From: an uncultured Clostridia bacterium
GTDB lineage: Bacteria; Bacillota; Clostridia; Christensenellales; UBA1242
DNA length: 36,261 nucleotides
Assembly (NCBI GenBank): GCA_944349765.1
Contig: CALVNN010000009.1
Location: 1 to 36,261 of the forward strand
Direction of reading: 5' to 3'
Part shown: positions 27,854 to 35,157 of the stretch, in pieces
Numbering within the stretch: position 1 is the first letter of the stretch
How the letters are laid out: the number at the start of each line of letters is the position of its first letter
The notes under the pieces: generated by a model
Database searches by the model: none
What the model saw: the letters and a program-made list of their open reading frames with translations, nothing else
Told to the model about the DNA's origin: nothing
Program-made: the position numbers and the translations under genes

Positions 27854-28414
27854 ATGGACTATAATGAGATTAAAGACACTATGAAGCAAGATATAGATAA
27901 AGCTCTCAATTACTTAGGTAATGAGCTATCTTATATAAGGGCTGGTAGAGCTAATCAACACATTTTGGATAAGGTTATGGTTGACTATTACGGTACACCT
28001 ACACCTATCAATCAAATGGCTAATTTTTCTATTCCCGAAGCTAGAACTTTATGTATTAGTGTGTGGGATCAATCAGCACTAAAAAGCGTAGTTAAAGCCA
28101 TTCAAGAAAGCGATATTGGCATCAACCCAACCGATGATGGTAAGGTGATAAGATTAAACTTTCCTCAACCATCCGAAGAAAGAAGAAAAGAATTAGTCAA
28201 ACAAACTAAGCAACTTGGCGAAACAACTAAAGTTAATATTCGTAATGCTAGAAGAGATGCCTTGGAAATGCTTAAAACACTTAAGAAAAATGGCGAATTA
28301 AGCGAGGATGAATTAGCTGATTACGAAAAGGATATACAAAAAATTATAGACAACAATATAGCTGAAGTTGACAGGATGTTAGCGGACAAAGAAAAGGAAA
28401 TTATGGAGATATAA
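27854..28414 (+). CDS. frr: Ribosome recycling factor
   Basis: With EF-G, splits post-termination ribosomes. The 186-aa protein has the usual length and landmarks: LSYIRAGRANQHILDKVMVDYYG, the NFSIPEARTL and PTDDGKVIRLNFPQPSEERRKEL stretches, and the C-terminal long helices. It lacks the pyrH neighbour that normally lies before it. TAGGAG precedes the ATG. Its stop codon shares one base with the next start. Confidence 0.97.
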   Translation: MDYNEIKDTMKQDIDKALNYLGNELSYIRAGRANQHILDKVMVDYYGTPTPINQMANFSIPEARTLCISVWDQSALKSVVKAIQESDIGINPTDDGKVIRLNFPQPSEERRKELVKQTKQLGETTKVNIRNARRDALEMLKTLKKNGELSEDELADYEKDIQKIIDNNIAEVDRMLADKEKEIMEI

Positions 28415-28584
28415 TGTCTATGTATATTGGTCTACCTCTTGAAGAAGTAATTAATGAGTTAAAAATTAAAAAGTTAGCATATAATATAATTGACAATAGT
28501 ATAAATATAGGTAGACCTTTTGTTACAAACTGCGTTGAAAAAGATGGCTATCTATTAATTACTATATCTAATTTTGATTTATGA
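28414..28584 (+). CDS. Uncharacterised 56-aa protein between frr and uppS
   Basis: The frame MSMYIGLPLEEVINELKI... runs from an ATG that shares one base with the frr stop (TAATG) to a TGA 8 nt before the uppS start, so it fills the gap exactly and is probably translated by coupling. No membrane segment or signal peptide is seen. The first half reads as a helix preceded by YIGLPLEEV, faintly like the start of a PASTA or I78-inhibitor fold; the second half ends in the beta-like DGYLLITISNF. One Cys is present. No function can be assigned, and the family resemblance is too weak to use. Confidence 0.7.
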   Translation: MSMYIGLPLEEVINELKIKKLAYNIIDNSINIGRPFVTNCVEKDGYLLITISNFDL

Positions 28585-28592
28585 GGTTATTA

Positions 28593-29312
28593 ATGGGGCT
28601 GTTTAGTAAGAAAAAAGTTTTAGATACAAATAAATTACCACGACATTTAGCATTTATAATGGATGGTAATGGACGCTGGGCTACGGCTAAAGGAATGCCT
28701 AGGACTTATGGCCATAGAGAGGGTGCAAACGCAATGATTAGGGTAGTGGAAGCGTGTTTGGACTTTGGTATAAAGGAAGTATCATTTTTTACCTTTTCGA
28801 CTGAAAATTGGAAAAGACCAAAAAATGAAATTGATTATATTTTTGAGTTAGCTTCAGAATTTAGTAAAAAATTAACCGAAAAAGAATATTCTAATGATAT
28901 AAAAATAATGACTATTGGAGATTTATCAGCACTACCTGAAGAAACACAAAAAATTATAGCTGATGCAAAACAACAAACTATTAATGGTCAAAAAATGATA
29001 GTTAATCTAGCTATAAACTATGGAGGACGTGACGAAATAGTTATGGCTGTAAATAATATAATAAAAGATGGTATTAATAATGTTACCAAAGAGATAATAA
29101 GTCAATATCTTTATACTAAGGATTTATCTGACCCTGACCTTGTTGTACGCTCAAGTGGTGAACAACGCGTAAGTAACTTTATGCTTTATCAGATGGCGTA
29201 TTCAGAATTTTATTTTATTAAAAAACATTGGCCTGACTTTAACAAAGATACAGTGCTGGATTGTATACTTGAATATCAAAAGAGAAATCGTCGCTTCGGC
29301 GAGGTGAAATAA
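28593..29312 (+). CDS. uppS: Undecaprenyl diphosphate synthase
   Basis: cis-Prenyltransferase that makes the C55 carrier lipid used by MraY. The ATG at 28593 gives 239 aa with GAGG 6 nt upstream; the ATG at 28581, overlapping the previous gene, lacks a ribosome site but could be used by coupling. Motifs are FIMDGNGRWA with catalytic D24, GHREGANA, FSTENWKRP, and the C-terminal DLVVRSSGEQRVSNF and QMAYSEFYF. cdsA follows after 9 nt, as in Bacillus. Confidence 0.96.
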   Translation: MGLFSKKKVLDTNKLPRHLAFIMDGNGRWATAKGMPRTYGHREGANAMIRVVEACLDFGIKEVSFFTFSTENWKRPKNEIDYIFELASEFSKKLTEKEYSNDIKIMTIGDLSALPEETQKIIADAKQQTINGQKMIVNLAINYGGRDEIVMAVNNIIKDGINNVTKEIISQYLYTKDLSDPDLVVRSSGEQRVSNFMLYQMAYSEFYFIKKHWPDFNKDTVLDCILEYQKRNRRFGEVK

Positions 29313-29321
29313 GGAGTTTAT

Positions 29322-30266
29322 ATGAAACGAGTCTTTACAGGGGTAGTTATCGCACTGCTTGTAGTAATTGCCTTTTTACTAAGAGAGTATAACTTATACA
29401 TATTTGATATATGTATTGGTGTTATTACTGTATTTGCCAGTCTAGAAGTAGCTAAATTACTTCAAAAAGCAAATAGAAAAAATTTATTTATTCCATCCCT
29501 AATTTTCCCATCATTAGCTTATATTTTGTTGCTTCTTGGCATAAACTGGGAATGGGGTATAGGTAAATTATTAATAGCAGAATGTCTGTTACTGCTTGCA
29601 TTCTTTATAGTAATTTTAATAATTCAACTTTGCCTTTGGAATAAGCTTACTGTTGAGAAAAAATTGGATAAGTTTGAAGGTAGTACTTTTAAATATATTA
29701 TGAAAATTTGTTTAGATACTACTTTTGGCTTAATATATCCGACTTTGTTCTTGTTGTGTTTTGTATTGATAAACCACATAGATGGTCTAGCCGAATTATC
29801 AAAAGTGGCTAATTTTGATGGATCCCTAGGCTTAGTATTGTTACTATTTACTATAGTTGTTACAGTTGCTTCTGATGTGTGTTCATTATACGTAGGACAA
29901 TTATTTAAAGGTAAAAAACTAGCTCCTAGTATTAGTCCAAACAAAACCATTTCAGGTAGTATTGGTGGACTGATTGGATCTGTTATAATTTCAATTGTTT
30001 TATACTTAATTGTTTGTTCTGAACCTATTGTTGCACACGGATTTGAAGAAGCTGGCATCGGTATATGGTTGTTTATCATATACGGTATATTTGCTTCTAT
30101 ATTTACCCAAATCGGAGATTTATTTGAGTCAAAATTAAAACGCTTGGCTAACGTAAAAGATAGCGGTAACGTTCTTCCTGGCCACGGCGGTTTTATGGAC
30201 AGGCTGGATGGTCTTTCCTTTAACGTTTTATTCACGCTAGTGTTGTTTGCTTTGATTTTATTATAA
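29322..30266 (+). CDS. cdsA: Phosphatidate cytidylyltransferase
   Basis: Membrane enzyme that makes CDP-diacylglycerol from phosphatidate and CTP. The 314-aa protein has about eight hydrophobic segments and the complete C-terminal family signature: SKLKRLANVKDSG followed by LPGHGGFMDRLDG. It is a little longer than the roughly 270-aa norm. AAGGAG precedes the ATG. In most Bacillota dxr comes next; here rseP follows directly after 14 nt. Confidence 0.95.
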   Translation: MKRVFTGVVIALLVVIAFLLREYNLYIFDICIGVITVFASLEVAKLLQKANRKNLFIPSLIFPSLAYILLLLGINWEWGIGKLLIAECLLLLAFFIVILIIQLCLWNKLTVEKKLDKFEGSTFKYIMKICLDTTFGLIYPTLFLLCFVLINHIDGLAELSKVANFDGSLGLVLLLFTIVVTVASDVCSLYVGQLFKGKKLAPSISPNKTISGSIGGLIGSVIISIVLYLIVCSEPIVAHGFEEAGIGIWLFIIYGIFASIFTQIGDLFESKLKRLANVKDSGNVLPGHGGFMDRLDGLSFNVLFTLVLFALILL

Positions 30267-30280
30267 TAAAAGGGGATTAA

Positions 30281-31537
30281 ATGAATTTAATATCTTTAGC
30301 TTTTAGCTTTGAAGGATTTTTTACCTATATATTTTATATCTTAATCGCTTTACTAGCTTTGATGATTATGATTACTATTCATGAGTTTGGTCATTTTATA
30401 GCTGGTAAACTTTTAGGCTTCAAAATTAATGAGTTTGCTATTGGTTTTGGCAAAGCTCTTTGGAGCAAAAAAACTAAAGACGGAATGGATTTTTCAATTA
30501 GGCTAGTCCCACTAGGTGGGTATTGTGCTTTTGATGGCGAGGATATGGATAGTTCAGATCCTCGTGCTTTTAACAATCAAAAGCCGTGGAAACGTCTTAT
30601 AGTGTTATTTATGGGACCGTTTTTTAACTTCCTTTCAGCTGTAATATTCTCTTTTATTTTGCTTATGACTGTTGGCTATGCTGATCTTGTTCAGGTAACC
30701 AAAGTTGAAGAGCATTCACCTAATTATGGTGTAATACAAGAAGGAGATATCATATATGCAGTGGATGGAGTTGAGACAAATTTTGTAAATGACCAATATT
30801 TTGTTACTATGATTCAAACATATGATATTGGTGATGATGTAACTCTAACTATTAAGCGTGGTGATGATACATTTGATGTTACTATTCAGAAAGGCTTTGT
30901 AGTAACTAGTCAAATTGTTGACGGACAAACTATATATTCTATTGATGGTAAAAAGTATTATGTAGACAATACTAATGGTTTTAAATTAGTAAACGTTGAG
31001 GACCCTAATGATTCAACCTCAATGAATTTTATTACAGATAGCACTGCCTCTTATTCGTTTGTAGTAGATGGAATGTCGTATATTTTAGATACTACAACTA
31101 ATCAGATATTATGTGAATCTGTAGGTGTAAGTCTAAAAAATTATACCTATAGTTTTGGTGAGGCTTTAGTTCATTGCGTACCATTCACAGTTGAATGGGG
31201 CTGGAAAGTATTAGTATTGTTGTGGCAATTAATTACTGGACAGTTGCCTTTGTCTGGTATAGGTGGGCCTATAACTACTATTGGCTCAATAGCAAGTTAT
31301 ACTCAATCAAGTTGGTTGAATTTACTCATTTTATTTCCTTTAATTTCTGTCAATCTAGCGGTGTTTAACTGGTTACCGTTCCCAGCTTTGGATGGCGCTC
31401 GAATGGTATTTGTTATAATTGAGTGGATTAGAGGAAAGCCAATAGATAGAAAGATAGAAGGGTATATTCATACAGTAGGACTTTTAGTATTGTTTGCGTT
31501 TGTAATATTTGTTGATATTTTTAATTTAGTAACTTAA
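30281..31537 (+). CDS. rseP: Site-2 intramembrane metalloprotease RseP/RasP
   Basis: Cleaves membrane-embedded anti-sigma factors and leftover signal peptides. The 418-aa protein has the zinc motif HEFGH (H34, E35, H38) in its first membrane helix, a PDZ domain (about residues 125-210), and the third zinc ligand region NWLPFPALDGARM near residue 370. Between the PDZ and the last helices is an extra stretch of about 70 residues rich in Asp, Thr and Tyr (about 210-280), with two YxVD/SFVVDG repeats. This insertion is not typical. AAAGGGG precedes the ATG. Confidence 0.94.
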   Translation: MNLISLAFSFEGFFTYIFYILIALLALMIMITIHEFGHFIAGKLLGFKINEFAIGFGKALWSKKTKDGMDFSIRLVPLGGYCAFDGEDMDSSDPRAFNNQKPWKRLIVLFMGPFFNFLSAVIFSFILLMTVGYADLVQVTKVEEHSPNYGVIQEGDIIYAVDGVETNFVNDQYFVTMIQTYDIGDDVTLTIKRGDDTFDVTIQKGFVVTSQIVDGQTIYSIDGKKYYVDNTNGFKLVNVEDPNDSTSMNFITDSTASYSFVVDGMSYILDTTTNQILCESVGVSLKNYTYSFGEALVHCVPFTVEWGWKVLVLLWQLITGQLPLSGIGGPITTIGSIASYTQSSWLNLLILFPLISVNLAVFNWLPFPALDGARMVFVIIEWIRGKPIDRKIEGYIHTVGLLVLFAFVIFVDIFNLVT

Positions 31538-31554
31538 AAGGTGATGATGCACAT

Positions 31555-33096
31555 ATGAAGGATAATGCAGTGACTGAAGCACTAAAAAAAGACTTCCCTT
31601 GGGTTAAAATTCAAAAAGTCATATATAAAGAAAAAGATTTTGCCGTGGACTATTTTATAATTTATGATCAATATCATAATATTACTGATGAAATTAAAAA
31701 AAGCATTAGTGATTTACTAGACAAATTAGTGCCGATCAAAGCAACTAAATCATATTTTTATAGAAAATCATTTTTGTTAGGCGATTTGGTTGAAAAATCC
31801 GTTGTTTCGTTTTCTAGTGAAAATTTTAAAAGTCTAGAGATAACCGATAAAGATGTTAAAGCTATTATAAATGATAGTAACGTCAATGTAAATATAAATG
31901 TTCATAGTAGCGTTTATGGGTTAGTCGATAAGTTGAATTATTTAAATATTCTTAAGGAATATCTTACAGATAATTATTTTGCAACATTTGAAATAAAGAT
32001 TAACCAAGTTGCAAACCCAATTGATGCATCCAATCTGTTAGCAAAACGACAATTAAGTAATAGTGCTTCTGAAATTATTGATAACCATATATTTCAAGTT
32101 GAGAACTTGCAAATTATTTATGGGAAAAATTTAATTGATAAAGCTAGGCCTTTGGATAAAATCAAAGCTGGTATGAACGGTGTAACTGTTGCTGGGAGGA
32201 TTAGATTTTTTAATAAAGCAACCTATAAAAAATCAACTGAAAAAGATGGTAAAGTGGAAGAAGTTGAAAAAGTACGTTATAACTTTGAATTGGTATATGA
32301 GGATACTAAAATGTCAGCTGTAATTTTCCCTACTAAACAATTACTAGAAAAAGGTGATATTTTTAAAGATGGACAAGAAGTTATTTGTCTTTGTGATGTA
32401 GATGAATATAGGGAAAGATTAAGTTTAAAAGTCAAGGAAATAGGTTTTTGCAAAATACCTGTAAAAGAAGTAGGTCCAATAGAATTTTTGCAAGAAAATG
32501 AAAATTATTTGTGCATAAAACCTGAGCAATATATTGAACAAAGTCAAATGAATATGTTCGAAGAAATTAAAATATTACCAAAGATGTTAGATAATAAAAC
32601 TTATGTTGTATTTGACCTCGAAACAACTGGTCTAGAATATGAACACTGTGAAATTATTGAAATTGGTGCGGTAAAAGTAGTCAATGGTAAGATAACAGAA
32701 ACCTTTTCCACCTTAGTCAAGCCAAAAAATAGCATTCCTGCCGATGCAACAGCTGTCAATGGTATTGATGATGCTATGGTGGCAAATGCTCCTAGTATAG
32801 AGCAGGTATTACCAGATTTTTATAAGTTTACCCGTAATGCTATATTAGTAGCACATAATATTGGTTTTGATAGTAAATTTTTAATCTACTATGGAGAAAA
32901 ATGCCATTATAATTTTGACAATGAATTAGTTGATTCTTTAGCTCTAAGTAGAAAATACCTACATTCAGTAAAAAATCATAAACTTAAAACTATCTGTGAT
33001 TACCTTGGTGTTGAATTAATAAATGCACATAGAGCTTTAGCTGATACTGTGGCTACTGCAAAATGCTTTATAAAATTAGCAGATTTTGCTAATTAA
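31555..33096 (+). CDS. PolC-type N-domain/OB/exonuclease protein without polymerase
   Basis: In Bacillota this slot after rseP is usually occupied by polC, a roughly 1,450-aa replicase. Here the product is 513 aa. Residues 1-190 resemble the PolC N-terminal domain, about 200-310 an OB fold (MNGVTVAGRIRFF... with a Lys/Glu-rich loop), and 348-513 a DEDDh 3'-5' exonuclease with all catalytic residues: D354 and E356 (FDLETTG), D439 (AHNIGFD), H492 and D497 (HRALADT). No PHP domain surrounds the exonuclease and no polymerase follows. A terminator begins 4 nt after the stop, so the gene ends cleanly rather than by frameshift. It may proofread for a separate polymerase or act as a repair nuclease. 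A GGTG-like Shine-Dalgarno site precedes the ATG. Confidence 0.88.
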   Translation: MKDNAVTEALKKDFPWVKIQKVIYKEKDFAVDYFIIYDQYHNITDEIKKSISDLLDKLVPIKATKSYFYRKSFLLGDLVEKSVVSFSSENFKSLEITDKDVKAIINDSNVNVNINVHSSVYGLVDKLNYLNILKEYLTDNYFATFEIKINQVANPIDASNLLAKRQLSNSASEIIDNHIFQVENLQIIYGKNLIDKARPLDKIKAGMNGVTVAGRIRFFNKATYKKSTEKDGKVEEVEKVRYNFELVYEDTKMSAVIFPTKQLLEKGDIFKDGQEVICLCDVDEYRERLSLKVKEIGFCKIPVKEVGPIEFLQENENYLCIKPEQYIEQSQMNMFEEIKILPKMLDNKTYVVFDLETTGLEYEHCEIIEIGAVKVVNGKITETFSTLVKPKNSIPADATAVNGIDDAMVANAPSIEQVLPDFYKFTRNAILVAHNIGFDSKFLIYYGEKCHYNFDNELVDSLALSRKYLHSVKNHKLKTICDYLGVELINAHRALADTVATAKCFIKLADFAN

Positions 33097-33100
33097 AAAT

Positions 33101-33154
33101 AAAAAAGACGACTACCTATTGTGTTATTATTATAGGGTAGTGACGTCTTTTTTT
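33101..33154 (+). terminator. Terminator after the PolC-type gene
   Basis: 33101-33116 (six As, GACG, ACTACC) pairs with 33136-33153 (GGTAGT, two bulged bases, CGTC, Ts). It ends the frr-to-exonuclease operon and faces the tRNA terminator. Confidence 0.85.
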
Positions 33155-33160
33155 AATAAT

Positions 33161-33186
33161 AAAAAAAGCAACTTTTATAAGTTGCT
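33161..33186 (-). terminator. Terminator of the tRNA-Thr transcript
   Basis: On the minus strand, AGCAACTT and AAGTTGCT (33179-33186 and 33167-33174) form an 8-bp stem with a 4-nt loop, followed by a T run. It lies 3 nt past the tRNA 3' end. Confidence 0.8.
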
Positions 33187-33189
33187 AAA

Positions 33190-33265
33190 TGGAGCTAATG
33201 GGGGGAATCGAACCCCCGACCTACCGATTACGAATCAGTTGCTCTACCGACTGAGCCACATTAGC
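33190..33265 (-). tRNA. tRNA-Thr (anticodon CGU)
   Basis: A 76-nt cloverleaf on the minus strand. The acceptor GCTAATG pairs with CATTAGC, the D stem is GCTC/GAGC, the anticodon stem is ACTGA/TCGGT with loop TTCGTAA (anticodon CGT, reading ACG), and the T arm is GGGGG-TTCGATT-CCCCC. The discriminator is T and the CCA end is encoded. No own promoter is obvious; it may be cotranscribed with lexA, 12 nt upstream. Confidence 0.97.
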
Positions 33266-33269
33266 ATAA

Positions 33270-33292
33270 TTAAGAAATTAGTAATTTCTTAA
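33270..33292. repeat. Perfect inverted repeat over the lexA stop codon
   Basis: TTAAGAAATT (33270-33279) and AATTTCTTAA (33283-33292) are exact complements with a 3-nt centre. The repeat covers the end of lexA and runs to within 5 nt of the tRNA. There is no T run, so it may be an mRNA 3'-end or processing structure. Confidence 0.7.
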
Positions 33293-33979
33293 TAAACCTA
33301 TAACCTTTCCAATTATAGTTACATTGTCTACAATTATAGGATCCATAGTATCATTTTCTGGTTGTAGTCTTACATATCCGTTTTCTTTGTAAAAACGTTT
33401 TACAGTAGCACTATCTTCAATCATTGCAACGACTATGTCCCCGTTGTTTGCGGTTGGTTGAGGGGAAACGACTATTTTGTCTCCACTCATTATGCCAGCA
33501 TTGATCATACTATCTCCGCTAATATTAAGTATAAAGATATTGTCTTTGCCAAACATATTATACGGAATCTTATATATTTCCGTTATATTTTGTTCTGCTA
33601 GAATAGGTTCTCCAGCTGTAACAAAGCCAACAACGGGGACAGATATATAGTCAGACCAATCAGCTTCTGTTTCATGAATTATAGAATTCGCCGAGTATTT
33701 ATTATTTTTTATAAATCTTTTAGATAGACTCTCAGATAAATCCAACTTTTCTTTCCAAATATTTTTATCAAAAATGACTTCAAAGGCTCTATTTTTTGAC
33801 GCGTGTTTAATTATTAAACCTTTTTCTTCAAGTAACTTTAAATAATAGGCGATAGTACTTGTAGAATGCACTTTTTGAGCATTCGCCATCTCCCTTTGTG
33901 AAGGGTAGTAGGAGTGCTTATTATAATAATCTACAATATATTCTAACAAATTATATAAATTTCTATTCGTTTTCTTCAT
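33278..33979 (-). CDS. lexA: LexA repressor
   Basis: SOS repressor that self-cleaves when RecA is activated. The ATG at 33979 gives 233 aa (MKKTNRNLYNLLEYI...), with AGGTG five bases upstream; a longer frame adds a run unlike the family. The N-terminal winged helix shows the LexA pattern (PSQREMANAQ, STSTIAYYLKLLEEKGLI). The C-terminal protease has the scissile A122-G123 in FVTAGEP, S157 in SGDSM and K194 in ATVKRF, spaced 37 residues as in E. coli LexA (S119/K156). The length and helix fit LexA better than a phage repressor. No SOS-box repeat was seen in its promoter. Confidence 0.95.
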   Translation of the reverse strand: MKKTNRNLYNLLEYIVDYYNKHSYYPSQREMANAQKVHSTSTIAYYLKLLEEKGLIIKHASKNRAFEVIFDKNIWKEKLDLSESLSKRFIKNNKYSANSIIHETEADWSDYISVPVVGFVTAGEPILAEQNITEIYKIPYNMFGKDNIFILNISGDSMINAGIMSGDKIVVSPQPTANNGDIVVAMIEDSATVKRFYKENGYVRLQPENDTMDPIIVDNVTIIGKVIGLLRNY

Positions 33980-33995
33980 CCCATCACCTAAGGAT

Positions 33996-34024
33996 ATTTT
34001 ATCAAAAATACAACAAAATGTCAA
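33996..34024 (-). promoter_or_regulatory. Promoter of lexA
   Basis: On the minus strand, TTGACA (34024-34019) and TAAAAT (34001-33996) are 17 bp apart, with TGA before the -10 box. The predicted start, about 33989, sits at the Shine-Dalgarno site, so the leader is about 10 nt. The -35 box overlaps the recombinase stop codon. Confidence 0.85.
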
Positions 34025-35064
34025 TTATCTTTTAAAGATACTTTATCCGCAACGCTTCTTTTTATGTCATCATCAATTTTTGCATAATGTTTCTTTGTGG
34101 TGTTTACGTCTTTATGCCCCAAGACTTCAGCTACTATATATATGTCTTTAGTGGCTCTATACAGATTGGTACCATATGTACTTCTTAGTTTGTGTGGTGT
34201 AATTTTTTTCAAAGGAACTGCCAAAGAAGCATATTTTTTGACAATATTTTCTACGGCTCTTATGCTTATACGTTTCTTTTGGGTAGAAAGAAACAACGCC
34301 GGGTATCTTTCTCCATCATCCAAATCATTGATTTCTCGTTCTTCTAGATAGTCAAGTAGTGCTTCACGTGCCTCTTCTCCAAAATATAGTATTGTAGAAT
34401 TCCCACCTTTTCTCGTTACTTTAAGTGCGTTTTCTTTAAAGTCTAAGTCATCAATATTTAATCCGACACATTCGCTTATACGTATTCCAGTTGTCAAAAA
34501 CAATGTAAGCATGGCCACATCTCTTTTTTTTGTCCTATGATTAAAAGCCTTTTGCCTTTGGGAGAGTCCTTGTCCGCTTTCAACAACATCAAACAACTCT
34601 TTTACTTCGTCATTATTTAGTTGTATAATAGGTTTAGTGTTGAGTTTTGGTGCTTCAACCTTTTCTGAAATATTCTTACTGATTAAATCTTTTTTAAATA
34701 AATATGTTAATAAAGTTTTTATACTTGATAGTTTTCGTGATTTTCCTATTACACCATTATGATTTAATTTTCCATCTTTTTCGTAATAGCTTAGATAATG
34801 TAGATATCTTTCAATATCTTGAGCCTCTAAAGCCTCTATATCCTCTAGGATAAGTATCTTTTTATCTAAATACTTTGCATTTTCTGTCACAAGATAATGA
34901 AAAAAATTCCTTAAATCATAAGCATAATTAAGTCTAGTCAATGAGGATGTTCGGCTCTCTAACGCCATAAAATAGTCGTAACAAAAATCAGGTAGTTCTT
35001 TTATTAATGCTTTTATCTTATCATTATTTATTTTATCTCTATTTAAATGAAAATTTTCTTTCAT
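34021..35064 (-). CDS. Tyrosine recombinase (Xer-like)
   Basis: A 347-aa site-specific recombinase with an N-terminal SAM-like core-binding domain (about residues 20-135) and a C-terminal catalytic domain. All active-site residues are present: R195 (GIRISE), K219 (TRKGG), H291 and R294 (PHKLRS), H317 (GHKDV) and Y327 (KHYA). It could be the chromosome dimer resolvase of this lineage, since xerC is missing from its usual place after trmFO, or an integrase. No attachment repeats were recognised. The predicted transcription start is at the first base of the ATG, with no Shine-Dalgarno site. Confidence 0.93.
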   Translation of the reverse strand: MKENFHLNRDKINNDKIKALIKELPDFCYDYFMALESRTSSLTRLNYAYDLRNFFHYLVTENAKYLDKKILILEDIEALEAQDIERYLHYLSYYEKDGKLNHNGVIGKSRKLSSIKTLLTYLFKKDLISKNISEKVEAPKLNTKPIIQLNNDEVKELFDVVESGQGLSQRQKAFNHRTKKRDVAMLTLFLTTGIRISECVGLNIDDLDFKENALKVTRKGGNSTILYFGEEAREALLDYLEEREINDLDDGERYPALFLSTQKKRISIRAVENIVKKYASLAVPLKKITPHKLRSTYGTNLYRATKDIYIVAEVLGHKDVNTTKKHYAKIDDDIKRSVADKVSLKDN

Positions 35065-35070
35065 ATCTAT

Positions 35071-35099
35071 ATTTTATCATAAACTTAATTAATTTACAA
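35071..35099 (-). promoter_or_regulatory. Promoter of the recombinase
   Basis: On the minus strand, TTGTAA (35099-35094) and TAAAAT (35076-35071) are 17 bp apart, with TGA before the -10 box, as in the lexA promoter. The +1 position falls on 35064, the first base of the ATG. Confidence 0.75.
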
Positions 35100-35111
35100 T
35101 TAATATTTAGT

Positions 35112-35140
35112 TTGCTTTTCAATTAAACTTGTGTTACAAT
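35112..35140 (+). promoter_or_regulatory. Promoter of the CD-NTase-like gene
   Basis: TTGCTT (35112-35117) and TACAAT (35135-35140) are 17 bp apart. The start would be about 35147, inside the AGAGGAGG site, giving a leader of about 11 nt. It diverges from the recombinase promoter. Confidence 0.65.
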
Positions 35141-35157
35141 TAGTTAGAGGAGGATGT

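Noticed and set aside
29624..30235. 203-codon antisense frame over cdsA
   Set aside because: It is a shadow of cdsA in the opposite strand with no ribosome site or recognisable domain.
33086..33292. Open frame across the tRNA on the plus strand ending NRTPDLPITNQLLY
   Set aside because: This is the well-known artefact of translating the opposite strand of a tRNA; it also crosses two terminators.
33980..34024. Longer lexA frame
   Set aside because: It would cover the lexA promoter; the shorter start has a ribosome site and a LexA-like N-terminus.
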